64,000 bases of DNA from Serratia proteamaculans_D (GCF_049959315.1 NZ_CP188201.1), one strand, 5' to 3'; counted from the first letter of the stretch, positions 35,124 to 44,416 are shown. Notes: generated by a model from the letters alone, not told the origin. Numbers and translations are program-made.

Positions 35124-37276
35124 CAGGCAATCTCCGGCTGTTCAGCCATGTTACGCAGGGTCACAAAGTCCGGTTTACCGCTGCCCAGCACCGGTAAGGT
35201 TTTCAAAATACGGATATCACGCGGTACCGTCAGTTCAGGGCTGCCCAATTCACGCGCCACCTTCAACAAGGCTTCACGCGTGATGCCGGCGTCGGTGGTA
35301 AACAGCACCAGCGCCTCGCCCTTGCTGCTGTCGCTTTTTACCGTGGCGGCGTGCTGCGCTTCCGGCGCGATACGCTGCGCCAGCAGCTCAACGCTTTCCA
35401 GCGAGACCATTTCCCCTGCCAGTTTGGCAAAGCGCTTCACCCGACCGCGGATCACGCAGTACCCCTGCTCGTCCAGGCTGACAATATCACCGGTATCGTA
35501 CCAACCCGGCTGCAAGTTGCCGTGTTCATCTTCCGCCGCCGGTGGCTCCAGTTCGCCCGGACGTTCCACCCGCAGATAGCCTTTCATGATATTAGGCCCC
35601 TTCAACTGCAGACGCCCGCCGTTATCGATGCCCGGCACCTTCATCAGCCGTGCCTCCATGTTCGGCATAATACGGCCGACGGTACCCACCTTGGCCGCCA
35701 GCGGTACGTTGATCGACACCACCGGCGCGCATTCGGTCACGCCATAGCCTTCCAGAATACGGATACCGTATTTGTCCTGATAAATCTGTTTAGTGCTGTC
35801 CGCCAGCTTTTCCGCACCGGCAACCACATAGCGCAAACGGGCAAAATCATACGGGTGAGCGAAACGCGCATAGTTATTGAGGAAGGTCGCTGTGCCGAAC
35901 AGTACGGTGCAGTTACGGTCGTACACCAGCTCCGGTACCACACGGTAATGCAGCGGGCTGGGGTAAAGGAAAATACGGCTGCCGGTCATCAGGGGGGTCA
36001 GCAGGCCGACCGTCAGGCCGAACGAGTGGAATAACGGCAGCGATGACATAAAGCGGTCACGCGGGGTGAAATCAGCGATGGTCCGGATCTGTTCTACGTT
36101 GGCCAACAGGCTGGCGTGAGAATGCACCACGCCTTTCGGATTGCCCTCCGAACCCGAGGTGAACAGGATCAGCGCCGCATCGTCAGGCTGTTGTGGCAGC
36201 ATGGCCCGTGTCGGTTGCAACAGATGGCGCAGGATCCACAGCTTGTCCGCCAGAGTCACCGTATCTTTCAGGTCTTCCAGGTACACCCAGTTGGCCTCCG
36301 GCACCTGCTCGGGCAAATGGGTCAGCTTGCCCTTTTCCAGAAACTGGCGCGACGTAACGATAGTTTTGAGGCTGGCGGCGGTCATGGCGCTTTTCAGGCC
36401 TTTGGAACCGGCGGTGTAGTTGAGCATCGCCGGAATGCGGTTGCGCAGTGAAGCGCCAAAAATAGCCGCTACGGTGATGGTCGCGTTCGGCAATAACATG
36501 CCGACATGCTCACCCTCTGCGGTAAAGCGTTGCAGGATACGGCTGACGCCCAGCGCTTTCTTGGTCAACGTCCGGTAACTGTCCTCCTTGAAGTTAATAT
36601 CCTCGATGCACGGCTTGCTGTGACCATAACGGTGCTGCGCCGCCAACAGAGCCTGAAACAGGGTCTGCGGCTCACGGGTATCCATCCGCGCCTGCATCAT
36701 GATCTGGTGCAGCCGATCCCCGGCCAACGCACGGCGATCGCGGGCGCGTGGCGCTACCGGCATCGGCAGCGAGGTCGGCGGTAAAATACGGATGCTGATC
36801 TGCGGGAACCAGCGGATCTTGAACACCCCGGCCATGCGGCCAAAGGGGCTGAACTCGGCGCCATCGAGCCGTATCGGCACCAGGGTCGCCCCCGATTTGG
36901 CGGCGATAAACGCGGCACCGTCATATACCTTCATCAGCGAACCGGTAACGGTAATGCGCCCTTCGGGAAACACCACTACCGGCCTACCCTGTTCTACCGT
37001 GCGCACCAGTTGCTTGATGGCCATAGGTTTGGTCGGATCGAGTGAGACAAAGTCGATATAGGGCCGCAGCCAGCGCATAAACCAGCGTTCGCCAATGCTG
37101 GCGTAAACGGCAAACACCGGTTTGATCGGCAAAAACAACGCCAGCAAAACGCCGTCGAGGAAGGAGATATGATTGGGCGTAATCAGCAGCTTTTGCTGGT
37201 CGAAATGCCGGACGTCGCCCTCGACACGTACCCGGTACAGCAGGCGGAACAGCACCCGCAGTATAGAAAAGATCAT
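35123..37276 (-). CDS. aas: Aas, bifunctional acyl-ACP synthetase / 2-acylglycerophosphoethanolamine acyltransferase
   Basis: Aas repairs lysophospholipids: the N-terminal PlsC-type acyltransferase reacylates 2-acyl-lysophosphatidylethanolamine and the C-terminal domain activates fatty acids onto ACP. Over 717 residues, the acyltransferase shows TPNHISFLDGVLLALF (HxxxxD, about residue 36) and VVFPEGRITVTG. The AMP-binding part shows ALILFTSGSEGNPKGVVHSH (about 370-390) and EGYGVTECAPVVSINVP. It heads the aas-lplT operon. About 70 bases upstream lies the 3' end of an OmrA-like small RNA gene on the same strand. Confidence 0.96.
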   Translation of the reverse strand: MIFSILRVLFRLLYRVRVEGDVRHFDQQKLLITPNHISFLDGVLLALFLPIKPVFAVYASIGERWFMRWLRPYIDFVSLDPTKPMAIKQLVRTVEQGRPVVVFPEGRITVTGSLMKVYDGAAFIAAKSGATLVPIRLDGAEFSPFGRMAGVFKIRWFPQISIRILPPTSLPMPVAPRARDRRALAGDRLHQIMMQARMDTREPQTLFQALLAAQHRYGHSKPCIEDINFKEDSYRTLTKKALGVSRILQRFTAEGEHVGMLLPNATITVAAIFGASLRNRIPAMLNYTAGSKGLKSAMTAASLKTIVTSRQFLEKGKLTHLPEQVPEANWVYLEDLKDTVTLADKLWILRHLLQPTRAMLPQQPDDAALILFTSGSEGNPKGVVHSHASLLANVEQIRTIADFTPRDRFMSSLPLFHSFGLTVGLLTPLMTGSRIFLYPSPLHYRVVPELVYDRNCTVLFGTATFLNNYARFAHPYDFARLRYVVAGAEKLADSTKQIYQDKYGIRILEGYGVTECAPVVSINVPLAAKVGTVGRIMPNMEARLMKVPGIDNGGRLQLKGPNIMKGYLRVERPGELEPPAAEDEHGNLQPGWYDTGDIVSLDEQGYCVIRGRVKRFAKLAGEMVSLESVELLAQRIAPEAQHAATVKSDSSKGEALVLFTTDAGITREALLKVARELGSPELTVPRDIRILKTLPVLGSGKPDFVTLRNMAEQPEIA

Positions 37277-37342
37277 GCCCTTCTCCCCTTGGCCAAGATG
37301 AGCGTAAATGGTTGTAGGGAAAAGAATACTATATGGCAGGCA

Positions 37343-37436
37343 AAAAAAAACCTACGCATCCGCGTAGGTTGGTGCAATTGAAAATGGCTTCAACATACAG
37401 AGTATGCTGATTTCTCACCAATCAATACCTCTGGGA
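37343..37436 (-). ncRNA. omrA: OmrA/OmrB-family small RNA, copy proximal to aas
   Basis: Read on the minus strand from 37436, the RNA begins CCCAGAGGTATTGATTGGTG, the conserved 5' seed of OmrA and OmrB, and ends in the terminator arms CCTACGC/GCGTAGG with an uninterrupted T run (to 37343), about 94 nt in all. A -10-like TAGAGT sits about eight bases upstream of the start. In E. coli these OmpR-activated, Hfq-dependent RNAs repress outer-membrane protein and other mRNAs through this 5' end, and lie between aas and galR, as here. The omrA symbol is by position; the two copies cannot be named securely. Confidence 0.92.
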
Positions 37437-37618
37437 TCACCTACTCTAGAGAGGTAGCGATTAAGAAACTACCGACCAATCGCAAGAGTTTTGCTCTAAA
37501 TGCAACCAGCTGTAAATTTCCCGCAATTTTCGGAAATAACTCAATGAAACTTAAACAGTCCTGGAGCAGAAGAATACAAATTCGGATTTTGTGCAGGCGG
37601 GTTGGCAAGGCATTTGGC

Positions 37619-37708
37619 AAAAAAAAACCTACGCATCTGCGTAGGTTGGTGCAAATTAATATGGGTTCAACAACAAGTTGCTGAAACTCACCAATCAATA
37701 CCTCTGGG
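37619..37708 (-). ncRNA. omrB: OmrA/OmrB-family small RNA, distal copy
   Basis: The second tandem copy shares the same first 22 bases (CCCAGAGGTATTGATTGGTG and two more) and almost the same terminator (CCTACGC/GCGTAGG plus T run ending at 37619), about 90 nt. The central 40 bases differ from the proximal copy, as in E. coli. A TAAATT hexamer about eight bases upstream is a plausible -10. The spacer between the two genes is about 180 bp. The omrB name is assigned by order only. Confidence 0.92.
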
Positions 37709-37794
37709 ACGTTCAATTTACCCCGTGCCGGCAAAAGCCAGCCAGCAGGCAATCGCAACATTGGGACGCAAAGTGTAACCAGGGGTGTAATTGT

Positions 37795-40053
37795 TTATCG
37801 AACGCTCACCTCGACCAGGCAACTCATGGCGTTCGGCCCCTGGGTGAGCGGCGAGGTACCAATATCCAGCGTTAATACGTTCGGATTGCCGGACTGTTCC
37901 ACCTGCATAGGCTGGCTGCCGAAGCCCGGATCAAACCAGGCACCGGTGGCCATCAGCACCACGCCCGGTGTAACGCCGTCGGTAATAGCGACGCCCGCCA
38001 GACAACTGCCGCGCGCATTGCTGACCAACACCTCCGCCCCATCGGTAATAGCGCGTTTTATCGCATCCTGCGGGTGCATATACAGCGTTTCGCGACCGGC
38101 GGTTTTATTGCCCTGCGCCAGGGGGGCCGGATCCATCTGACTGTGTAAACGATCGCTCGGCTGGATGGAAATCAGGTGCAGCGGCCACTCTTTGGCCTGC
38201 GGCGCTCCCAGCCATTCGACCGGCGGCTGCCACTGCGGATGCGGTGCAAAATCAGCATAACCGTAGCCGGCGATTTTCTCGCTGAACAGCTCAATCTTGC
38301 CGCTCGGGGTTTGTAGCGGATTAGCCTGTGGGTCGGCGCGGAAGTCATCAAAGAACACAAATTCTTTTGCCGGAGCCGGCAGCTCGACATAACCTTTACG
38401 CCAAAAATCCTCGAACTCGGGCCATTCCACACCGGTACCGGCCTGCGCCTGTCCGCACTGCTGATAGATAGATTCGATCCAGGCGCGTTCATCGCGGTTT
38501 TCGGTGAACTGTTCGCGGTAACCGAGTCGCTCTGCCAGATCGGCAAAAATATCAAAGTCATTTCGCGCCTGATGCTGCGGCGCAATGGCCTGATGCATCG
38601 CCAACACGTAGCGATCGCGCGATGAACCGCCGATATCGTTACGTTCCAGCGAGGTGGTTACCGGCAGCACGATATCCGCCATTTTGGCGGCAGGTGTCCA
38701 CCAGATATCCTGCACAATTACCGTATCCGGCTTCTGCCAGCCTTCCACCAGCCGGTTTAACTGCTGGTGATGATGGAACGGGTTACCACCGGCCCAGTGC
38801 ACCAGATGGATATCCGGATAATGCAGCGTCTCACCACGGAACGGGTAAGGTTCGCCAGGTTGCAGCAACATGTCGCAAATGCGTGCCACCGGGATCGCCA
38901 ACCCGCAAGGATTAGGGCCCACCGGCATCATTGGCCCTGGCGTATCCACGCGCGGGTTGCCAACGCCGTTCATGGAGCCGTGTCCGAACGAGAAACCACC
39001 GCCCGGCAGCCCGACCTGGCCGAGCATCGCCGACAGGGCAATCATCATCCAGTAGGGCTGTTCACCACGGTGAGCGCGCTGAACGGAATAGGAACAGGTA
39101 AGAAAGCTGCGCACGCCAATCAGTTGCTGCGCCAGCAAGCCGATGCGCGCCGCCGGGATACCTGTGATCGCACTGGCCCATTCAGGGGTTTTCGCCACGC
39201 CGTCATCGGTGCCGCGCAGATAACTCGCCAGTTGGTCATAACCGGCACAGTGGCTATAAAGGAATGCTTCGTCCTGCGCGCCCCGCCGTTGAATTTCATA
39301 CGCCAGCGCCAGCATTAACGCCACGTCGGTATTCGGGCGGATCGGGATCCATTCGGCATTCACAAATGCCGGGCAGTCATCACGCATCGGGCTGATGTTG
39401 ATAACCGGGGTGCCTTTCTGCACCAGCTTTTGCAGCCAGGGTTTGAGCGAGTGTTCCGCCGCGCCACCGGACGATACCTGGGCATTTTTCAACGCCAACC
39501 CACCAAAGGCGACAAACAGCTCGCAGTGCTCAACCACGCTTGGCCAACTGGTGACGCGCCCGGTCAATGGGGTGAAGGTGCCAATCACATACGGCAGGAA
39601 AAACTGCGCTGCGCCCCAGCTGTAGTTACCCAGCTGATCAACACCGCCGCCACCGCCGAAATAAAAGCGCCGCACCAGCGATCGCGCATGATGCAAACGC
39701 CCGGCGGATGACCAACCATAGGAGCCGGTAAACAGGCCCGAGGGGCCGTAGCGATCGCGCACGCGGCGGTTTTCCTCCGCCACCAGATCGAGCGCCAGAT
39801 CCCAGTCAACTTCAACAAAATCCTCGCGACCACGCAGCGTGCGATCGCTGCCTTCACGCTTTTGCAGCCAGGAACGGCGTACCGCCGGCTTGCGGATCCG
39901 TTTGTCGGAATAGGCCATCGGCGCGATGGAGTCGAGCATCGGGGAAGGATCCGGATCGCCTGCGAATGGCTCACAGCGGATAAGCCTGCCGTCTTCAACC
40001 ACGGCGGTATACGCCCCCCAGTGAGCGAGTTGCGGGTAACGTTTAATCGACAT
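37795..40053 (-). CDS. BisC/TorA-like molybdopterin oxidoreductase (S- or N-oxide reductase)
   Basis: The protein resembles the DMSO-reductase family branch containing BisC, TorA and TorZ, which reduce S- and N-oxides with a bis-MGD molybdenum cofactor. From MSIKRYPQLAHWGAYTAVVE it is 752 residues. The cofactor and catalytic serine region reads GLFTGSYGWSSAGRLHHA; later LGNYSWGAAQFFLPYVIGTF, VHWAGGNPFHHHQQLNRLV and SIQPSDRLHSQMDPAPLAQG fit the family. There is no N-terminal Fe-S motif and no signal peptide, so it is probably cytoplasmic like BisC. The gene is inserted between omrB and galR, which adjoin in E. coli. The frame continues open 97 codons upstream without similarity. The substrate is not deducible. 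Confidence 0.85.
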   Translation of the reverse strand: MSIKRYPQLAHWGAYTAVVEDGRLIRCEPFAGDPDPSPMLDSIAPMAYSDKRIRKPAVRRSWLQKREGSDRTLRGREDFVEVDWDLALDLVAEENRRVRDRYGPSGLFTGSYGWSSAGRLHHARSLVRRFYFGGGGGVDQLGNYSWGAAQFFLPYVIGTFTPLTGRVTSWPSVVEHCELFVAFGGLALKNAQVSSGGAAEHSLKPWLQKLVQKGTPVINISPMRDDCPAFVNAEWIPIRPNTDVALMLALAYEIQRRGAQDEAFLYSHCAGYDQLASYLRGTDDGVAKTPEWASAITGIPAARIGLLAQQLIGVRSFLTCSYSVQRAHRGEQPYWMMIALSAMLGQVGLPGGGFSFGHGSMNGVGNPRVDTPGPMMPVGPNPCGLAIPVARICDMLLQPGEPYPFRGETLHYPDIHLVHWAGGNPFHHHQQLNRLVEGWQKPDTVIVQDIWWTPAAKMADIVLPVTTSLERNDIGGSSRDRYVLAMHQAIAPQHQARNDFDIFADLAERLGYREQFTENRDERAWIESIYQQCGQAQAGTGVEWPEFEDFWRKGYVELPAPAKEFVFFDDFRADPQANPLQTPSGKIELFSEKIAGYGYADFAPHPQWQPPVEWLGAPQAKEWPLHLISIQPSDRLHSQMDPAPLAQGNKTAGRETLYMHPQDAIKRAITDGAEVLVSNARGSCLAGVAITDGVTPGVVLMATGAWFDPGFGSQPMQVEQSGNPNVLTLDIGTSPLTQGPNAMSCLVEVSVR

Positions 40054-40240
40054 GCGGTTCTCGGGCAAAATTAGATGCACAAAAGTACCATCTGCCAACC
40101 CGTGGTGACAAAGCACAAATGGCTCTATTACTGAGCTACCCAGGTCTAAGCACAGAATAAATCGCCCATATCTGCAACAGCCGCCACAAGTTGCGATCGC
40201 CAGCGCTTGCAGCCCCGGGTTTTTTCCGCAAGACTGAGGA

Positions 40241-40256
40241 ATGTAAGCGATTACCC
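40241..40256 (+). promoter_or_regulatory. GalR/GalS-type operator in the galR leader
   Basis: ATGTAAGCGATTACCC matches the gal operator consensus GTGNAANCGNTTNCAC at all but two defined positions and is centred about 25 bases upstream of the galR start codon. It suggests autoregulation of galR or an effect on the divergent bisC-like gene. Confidence 0.65.
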
Positions 40257-40272
40257 AGGATGTATGACAGAT

Positions 40273-41292
40273 ATGGCTACCATAAAGGATGTTGCCAGGC
40301 TGGCGGGTGTTTCCGTGGCCACGGTATCCCGCGTAATAAACCATTCCCCGAAGGCCAGCGAAAGCTCACGCACCGCCGTGCTGGCTGCGATGGAACAACT
40401 GCAGTACCACCCAAACGCCAACGCCCGCGCGCTGGCGCAGCAATCGACCGAAACGCTGGGGCTGATCGTCTCGGACGTCTCCGATCCCTTTTTTGGCGCT
40501 ATGGTCAAAGCGGTCGAGCAGGTGGCCTACGCGACTCACAACTTCTTGCTGATTGGCAACGGTTACCATGAAGCGGAAAAAGAGCGCCAGGCGATTGAAC
40601 AACTGGTGCGTCACCGCTGTGCAGCACTGGTGGTTCATGCCAAAAAGCTGACCGATCCTGAGTTAAGCGGCTGGATGCAGCAGATCCCGGGCATGGTGCT
40701 GATTAACCGCACGCTGCCGGGCTTTGAATCGCGCTGTGTGGCGCTGGACGACCGCTATGGCGCCTGGCTGGCGACTCGCCATCTGATTCAGCAGGGGCAT
40801 CAGCGTATTGCCATCGTCTGCTCCACCCACCAAATTTCCGACGCCGCAGACCGTCTGCAGGGTTATCTCGATGCATTGCAGGAGCATGGTATTGCGGTAG
40901 ATGAAAGGCTGATTGCCTACGGCGAACCGGACGAAATCGGCGGTGAACAAGCGATGACCGAGTTGCTCGGGCGCGGCAAAAACTTCACCGCAGTGACCTG
41001 TTATAACGATTCGATGGCCGCAGGCGCGCTCTCGGTGCTGAGCGACAACAGCGTGGATGTGCCGGGCCAAATGTCGTTGATTGGCTTTGATGACGTGCTG
41101 ATTTCACGTTACCTGCGCCCCCGTCTGACCACCATCCGCTATCCAGTAGTGGCCATGGCGACCCAGGCGGCCGAACTGGCACTGGCGCTGGCCAATAACC
41201 AGCCGCTGCCGGAGATCACCAATATGTTCAGCCCGACGCTGGTACGTCGCCACTCAGTGGCCAGCATCAATAACGTGTACGAACAGAACTAG
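40273..41292 (+). CDS. galR: GalR galactose repressor
   Basis: GalR is a LacI-family repressor of galactose transport and metabolism, released by galactose. The N-terminal HTH reads MATIKDVARLAGVSVATVSR, followed by the hinge YHPNANARALAQQ and a periplasmic-binding-protein-like sensor with VSDPFFGAMVKAVEQVAY, LINRTLPGFESRCVALDDRY and ISLIGFDDVL-type (MSLIGFDDVLISRYL here). The ATG at 40273 gives 339 residues and the family start; an in-frame ATG three codons upstream (40264) is three bases from AGGA, so the start is not certain. The C-terminus is a few residues shorter than E. coli GalR (343). Confidence 0.95.
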   Translation: MATIKDVARLAGVSVATVSRVINHSPKASESSRTAVLAAMEQLQYHPNANARALAQQSTETLGLIVSDVSDPFFGAMVKAVEQVAYATHNFLLIGNGYHEAEKERQAIEQLVRHRCAALVVHAKKLTDPELSGWMQQIPGMVLINRTLPGFESRCVALDDRYGAWLATRHLIQQGHQRIAIVCSTHQISDAADRLQGYLDALQEHGIAVDERLIAYGEPDEIGGEQAMTELLGRGKNFTAVTCYNDSMAAGALSVLSDNSVDVPGQMSLIGFDDVLISRYLRPRLTTIRYPVVAMATQAAELALALANNQPLPEITNMFSPTLVRRHSVASINNVYEQN

Positions 41293-41744
41293 TTCAGTTC
41301 GCGGTGATAGAGCCGCACCGGGCGGTCAGGGTAGTCCAGCGCGTCGCCGATATAGTGCCAGCCGTGTCGTTCGTAATAGCCGCTGAAGTCACTGTAGAGA
41401 TACAGCTCGTTGAAGCCGGCCTGGCGGCTGTAGTCCTGCACATGCTGCTGCAGCCGCAAACCCAGACCGCTACCGCGCTGGCTTTCATCGACATACAGCG
41501 CCGCCAGCCAGGGCGTCAGATCCTGGCGGCTGATCAAATCGCAGCGCCATAGACCGACGGTGCCGACCAGTTTGTCCCCCTGCAAGGCGATAAAAGTGAT
41601 GGGCAAATCTGCTCCACGCAGCCCACTGTCCACCACGCTGGCGAAAAATGCCCTGCTGCTTTCACTGCCAAACGCCCGCCATAGCCAGTCGATCACCTGT
41701 TGCCGGTGCTGCGGATAGTCCGCCAGAAGCGCAATATTAGTCAT
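41289..41744 (-). CDS. GNAT-family N-acetyltransferase
   Basis: This 151-residue protein has the GNAT fold: the acetyl-CoA motif A appears as LYVDESQRGSGLGLRLQQHV and motif B as YLYSDFSGYYERHGWHYIG. It probably transfers an acetyl group to an amine; the substrate is unknown. Its 3' end overlaps the convergent galR stop by 4 bases. It lies in the segment between galR and lysA that is absent from E. coli, alongside an AscG-like regulator, with no sign that the two cooperate. Confidence 0.8.
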   Translation of the reverse strand: MTNIALLADYPQHRQQVIDWLWRAFGSESSRAFFASVVDSGLRGADLPITFIALQGDKLVGTVGLWRCDLISRQDLTPWLAALYVDESQRGSGLGLRLQQHVQDYSRQAGFNELYLYSDFSGYYERHGWHYIGDALDYPDRPVRLYHRELN

Positions 41745-41897
41745 CCCGCCTTCCCTTTATTCTCGTTGCCTGAAAACAGTCTACGGGCGTTTCACCACAA
41801 CGCAATCACCGCGATAAAAAGCCGCGCAGCCAAGGGCTAAGCCTATGCTAGACTGAGCATTATTTGCCACAGCGGATGTTGAAGGGGTAAGCCATTG

Positions 41898-42908
41898 ATG
41901 ATCACCATGTTGGATGTTTCCATTCGCGCGGGGGTATCTAAAGCCACGGTTTCACGCGTGTTGAATGGCACCGGCCAGGTGAAAAAGAGCACCCGCGACG
42001 CGGTGTTCAAGGCCATGGACGATCTGGGTTATCGCCCGAATTTCCTGGCCCAATCGCTGGCGAATAAAAGCTCCAACAGCATCGGGCTGGTGGTTTCCAA
42101 CTTCGATGGCCCCTACTTCGGCCGCCTGCTGCGCAAAGCCGCCAAGCTGATCGAGGCCAGTGGCAAGCATCTGATTGTCACCGACGGCCACGACACGCCG
42201 GAAGACGAGCTGCAGGCGGTGCAACTGCTGGCCGACCGCCGCTGTGACGCCATCATCCTGTATACCCGTTTTATGTCCGAACCCACGCTGATGAAGCTGT
42301 TGGACAGCCTGCCGGTGCCGATCATGGTGATCAACCGCGATCTGCCACAGGCTCGCGCACGCTGCGTGTCTTTCGAACAGCAGGAAGCCGCCTTCCATGC
42401 GGTGGATTACTTGATTCAGCAAGGGCACCGCGAGATAGCCTGTATTACCGGGCCGATTGCCACGCCGACCGCCCAGGCTCGGTTAGCCGGTTATCGGCAG
42501 GCGCTTGAGCATCACGCCATTGCCTTCGACGACGCCCGCGTAGCCTATGGTGACAGCAGCGTACAAAGCGGCCATCAGGCCGTGCGTAATTTACTGACCA
42601 AAGGTAGCGGCTTTAGCGCCCTGTTCGCCTGTAACGACGACATGGCGGTCGGCGCAATGAAAGCGTTGCACGATGCAGGCAAACGCCTGCCGCAGGACGT
42701 CTCCCTGTTCGGCTTTGATGACGAACCCAGCGCCGCCTATTTGCAACCGGCGCTGTCTACCGTTTATCTGCCGATCGACGTAATGATCGAAGCCGCTATC
42801 AGCCAGGCTTTCCGCCTGATTAAAGGGGAGGATATACAGCCACTCACTCCTTTCACCGGTGAACTGCGGCTGCGGGAATCCGTGGTACCCGGCCCCTACG
42901 CCAACTGA
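41898..42908 (+). CDS. LacI-family regulator, AscG-like
   Basis: A 336-residue LacI-type repressor with HTH MLDVSIRAGVSKATVSRVLN, hinge YRPNFLAQSLANKS and a sugar-sensing domain (LVVSNFDGPYFGRLL, CDAIILYTRFMSEPTL, VSLFGFDDEPSAAYLQPALS). It resembles E. coli AscG, the repressor of the cryptic beta-glucoside asc operon and of prpBC, but no asc or beta-glucoside genes lie nearby, so its targets are elsewhere. I start at the ATG at 41898 (MITMLDV); a TTG precedes it and another ATG follows at 41907. The binding partner and inducer are unknown. Confidence 0.82.
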   Translation: MITMLDVSIRAGVSKATVSRVLNGTGQVKKSTRDAVFKAMDDLGYRPNFLAQSLANKSSNSIGLVVSNFDGPYFGRLLRKAAKLIEASGKHLIVTDGHDTPEDELQAVQLLADRRCDAIILYTRFMSEPTLMKLLDSLPVPIMVINRDLPQARARCVSFEQQEAAFHAVDYLIQQGHREIACITGPIATPTAQARLAGYRQALEHHAIAFDDARVAYGDSSVQSGHQAVRNLLTKGSGFSALFACNDDMAVGAMKALHDAGKRLPQDVSLFGFDDEPSAAYLQPALSTVYLPIDVMIEAAISQAFRLIKGEDIQPLTPFTGELRLRESVVPGPYAN

Positions 42909-43020
42909 CTTATCTGGGCGCTGCCGCCGATTGCGTGCCGCGCCGCATTTCCTTCTCTGTAGCTTCCCTTCATAAGATATTATTCATGTACGAGCGCAGC
43001 ACCGAACTGCGCCCAAATCA

Positions 43021-44283
43021 TCAGATTAGTTCCAGTGCAATCAGCTCTTCAATGGTCTGGCAGCGGCGAATCAATCGCGCTTCACCGTTCTCAAACAGCA
43101 CTTCCGGCAGCAACGGACGGCTGTTGTAGTTCGATGACATTGACGCGCCATAGGCACCGGTGTCATGGAACACCAGATAATCACCGACCTGCACCGGCGG
43201 CAATTCGCGGGTTTCAATGCCACCACCGGCCTGTTGGGTAAAGACGTCACCCGATTCGCACAACGGCCCGGCAATCACGGTATCGCGCAGCGGCTGGGTG
43301 GCAGTATCGCGACCATCGGCCGGCAGCAGAGAAATATGGTGGTAACTGCCGTACATCGCCGGACGCATCAAGTCGTTAAAACCGGCGTCCACCAGCACAA
43401 AGTGGCGGCTGCCCATGTCTTTCACCGCGCGCACCTCGGCCACCAGCACCCCGGCCTCCGCCATCAGGAAGCGCCCAGGTTCAATCTCCAGGCTGACCGG
43501 ATGCCCCAGGTGGGCGGCGATGCGCTCACGGGCACTGTTCCACAGGCCAAAATAGTGTTCGGTATCAATCGCCTCTTCACCGTACTGATAAGGGATCGAC
43601 AGGCCGCCGCCGGCAGAGATGGCGCTGATATCCTGACCGAGATCGATCACCTGCTGCACCATGGCATCACACACCCGCTCCAGATGCTGGTAATCCACGC
43701 CCGAGCCAATATGCATATGCACGCCAATCAGTTTCAGGCCGTACTGTTGAATTTTCTCCACCGCCTGCGGTAAATCGGCATACCAAATGCCGTGCTTGCT
43801 GTTTTCGCCGCCGGTATTGGTTTTCTGACTGTGGCCGTGGCCAAAGCCTGGGTTGATGCGCAACCATACCGGGTGCTCAGCAGAAACCTGGCCCAGTTGC
43901 TCCAGCATGTCGACTGAACCGACGTTAACCGGAATTTTCAATTCGCTGACGCGTGCCAAAGTCGCGTGATCCAGCACATCGGCGGTAAACACGATCTCAC
44001 TGGGCTCACCCCCCGGCTGAAAACCGGCCTGCAATGCACGCTCAATCTCTCCCAACGACACCGAGTCCACCTTGACGCCCTGCTCACGCATCAGGCGCAG
44101 AATATGGATGTTCGAGCAGGCCTTTTGGGCAAAACGAATGACATCAAAATGACGCAGCTGGCTGATGCGCTCGCTAATGATAGCGGCGTCATAGGCCCAG
44201 ACCGGGCAACCAAAGCGCTCAGGCAGGGCCAACAGGTTAGCGGCATTAAGGGCGGTAGTGCTGTCGTATAGAGCGCGTGGCAT
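43021..44283 (-). CDS. lysA: LysA diaminopimelate decarboxylase
   Basis: LysA converts meso-diaminopimelate to lysine and CO2, the last step of lysine synthesis. The PLP-dependent fold-III enzyme has 420 residues, as in E. coli. The PLP lysine is in RFAQKACSN (near residue 54), the glycine-rich phosphate site is SAGGGLSIPYQYGEE, and the substrate cysteine region is GPLCESGDVFTQ. It is divergent from lysR across 133 bp, the usual arrangement for LysR-dependent activation when diaminopimelate accumulates. Confidence 0.97.
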   Translation of the reverse strand: MPRALYDSTTALNAANLLALPERFGCPVWAYDAAIISERISQLRHFDVIRFAQKACSNIHILRLMREQGVKVDSVSLGEIERALQAGFQPGGEPSEIVFTADVLDHATLARVSELKIPVNVGSVDMLEQLGQVSAEHPVWLRINPGFGHGHSQKTNTGGENSKHGIWYADLPQAVEKIQQYGLKLIGVHMHIGSGVDYQHLERVCDAMVQQVIDLGQDISAISAGGGLSIPYQYGEEAIDTEHYFGLWNSARERIAAHLGHPVSLEIEPGRFLMAEAGVLVAEVRAVKDMGSRHFVLVDAGFNDLMRPAMYGSYHHISLLPADGRDTATQPLRDTVIAGPLCESGDVFTQQAGGGIETRELPPVQVGDYLVFHDTGAYGASMSSNYNSRPLLPEVLFENGEARLIRRCQTIEELIALELI

Positions 44284-44416
44284 GGTGAGATTTCCAAGTA
44301 AGATTCAGTTGCTTTAATACGTCCAATATTGCCGCACGCTTTCTTGGATGGAAAATATCTATTTAGCCAGAGTCTATTCATTTATGATATGGCTTTGCTG
44401 ATTAAAAGAGCTGCCG

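Noticed and set aside
37441..37761. 106-codon minus-strand frame across the omr region
   Set aside because: It overlaps the distal Omr small RNA and has no recognisable protein features; the small RNA explains the sequence.
40054..40344. 97-codon N-terminal extension of the molybdoenzyme, possibly a Tat signal
   Set aside because: The extension has no twin-arginine motif or Fe-S ligand pattern and overlaps the galR regulatory region; the shorter start fits the family.
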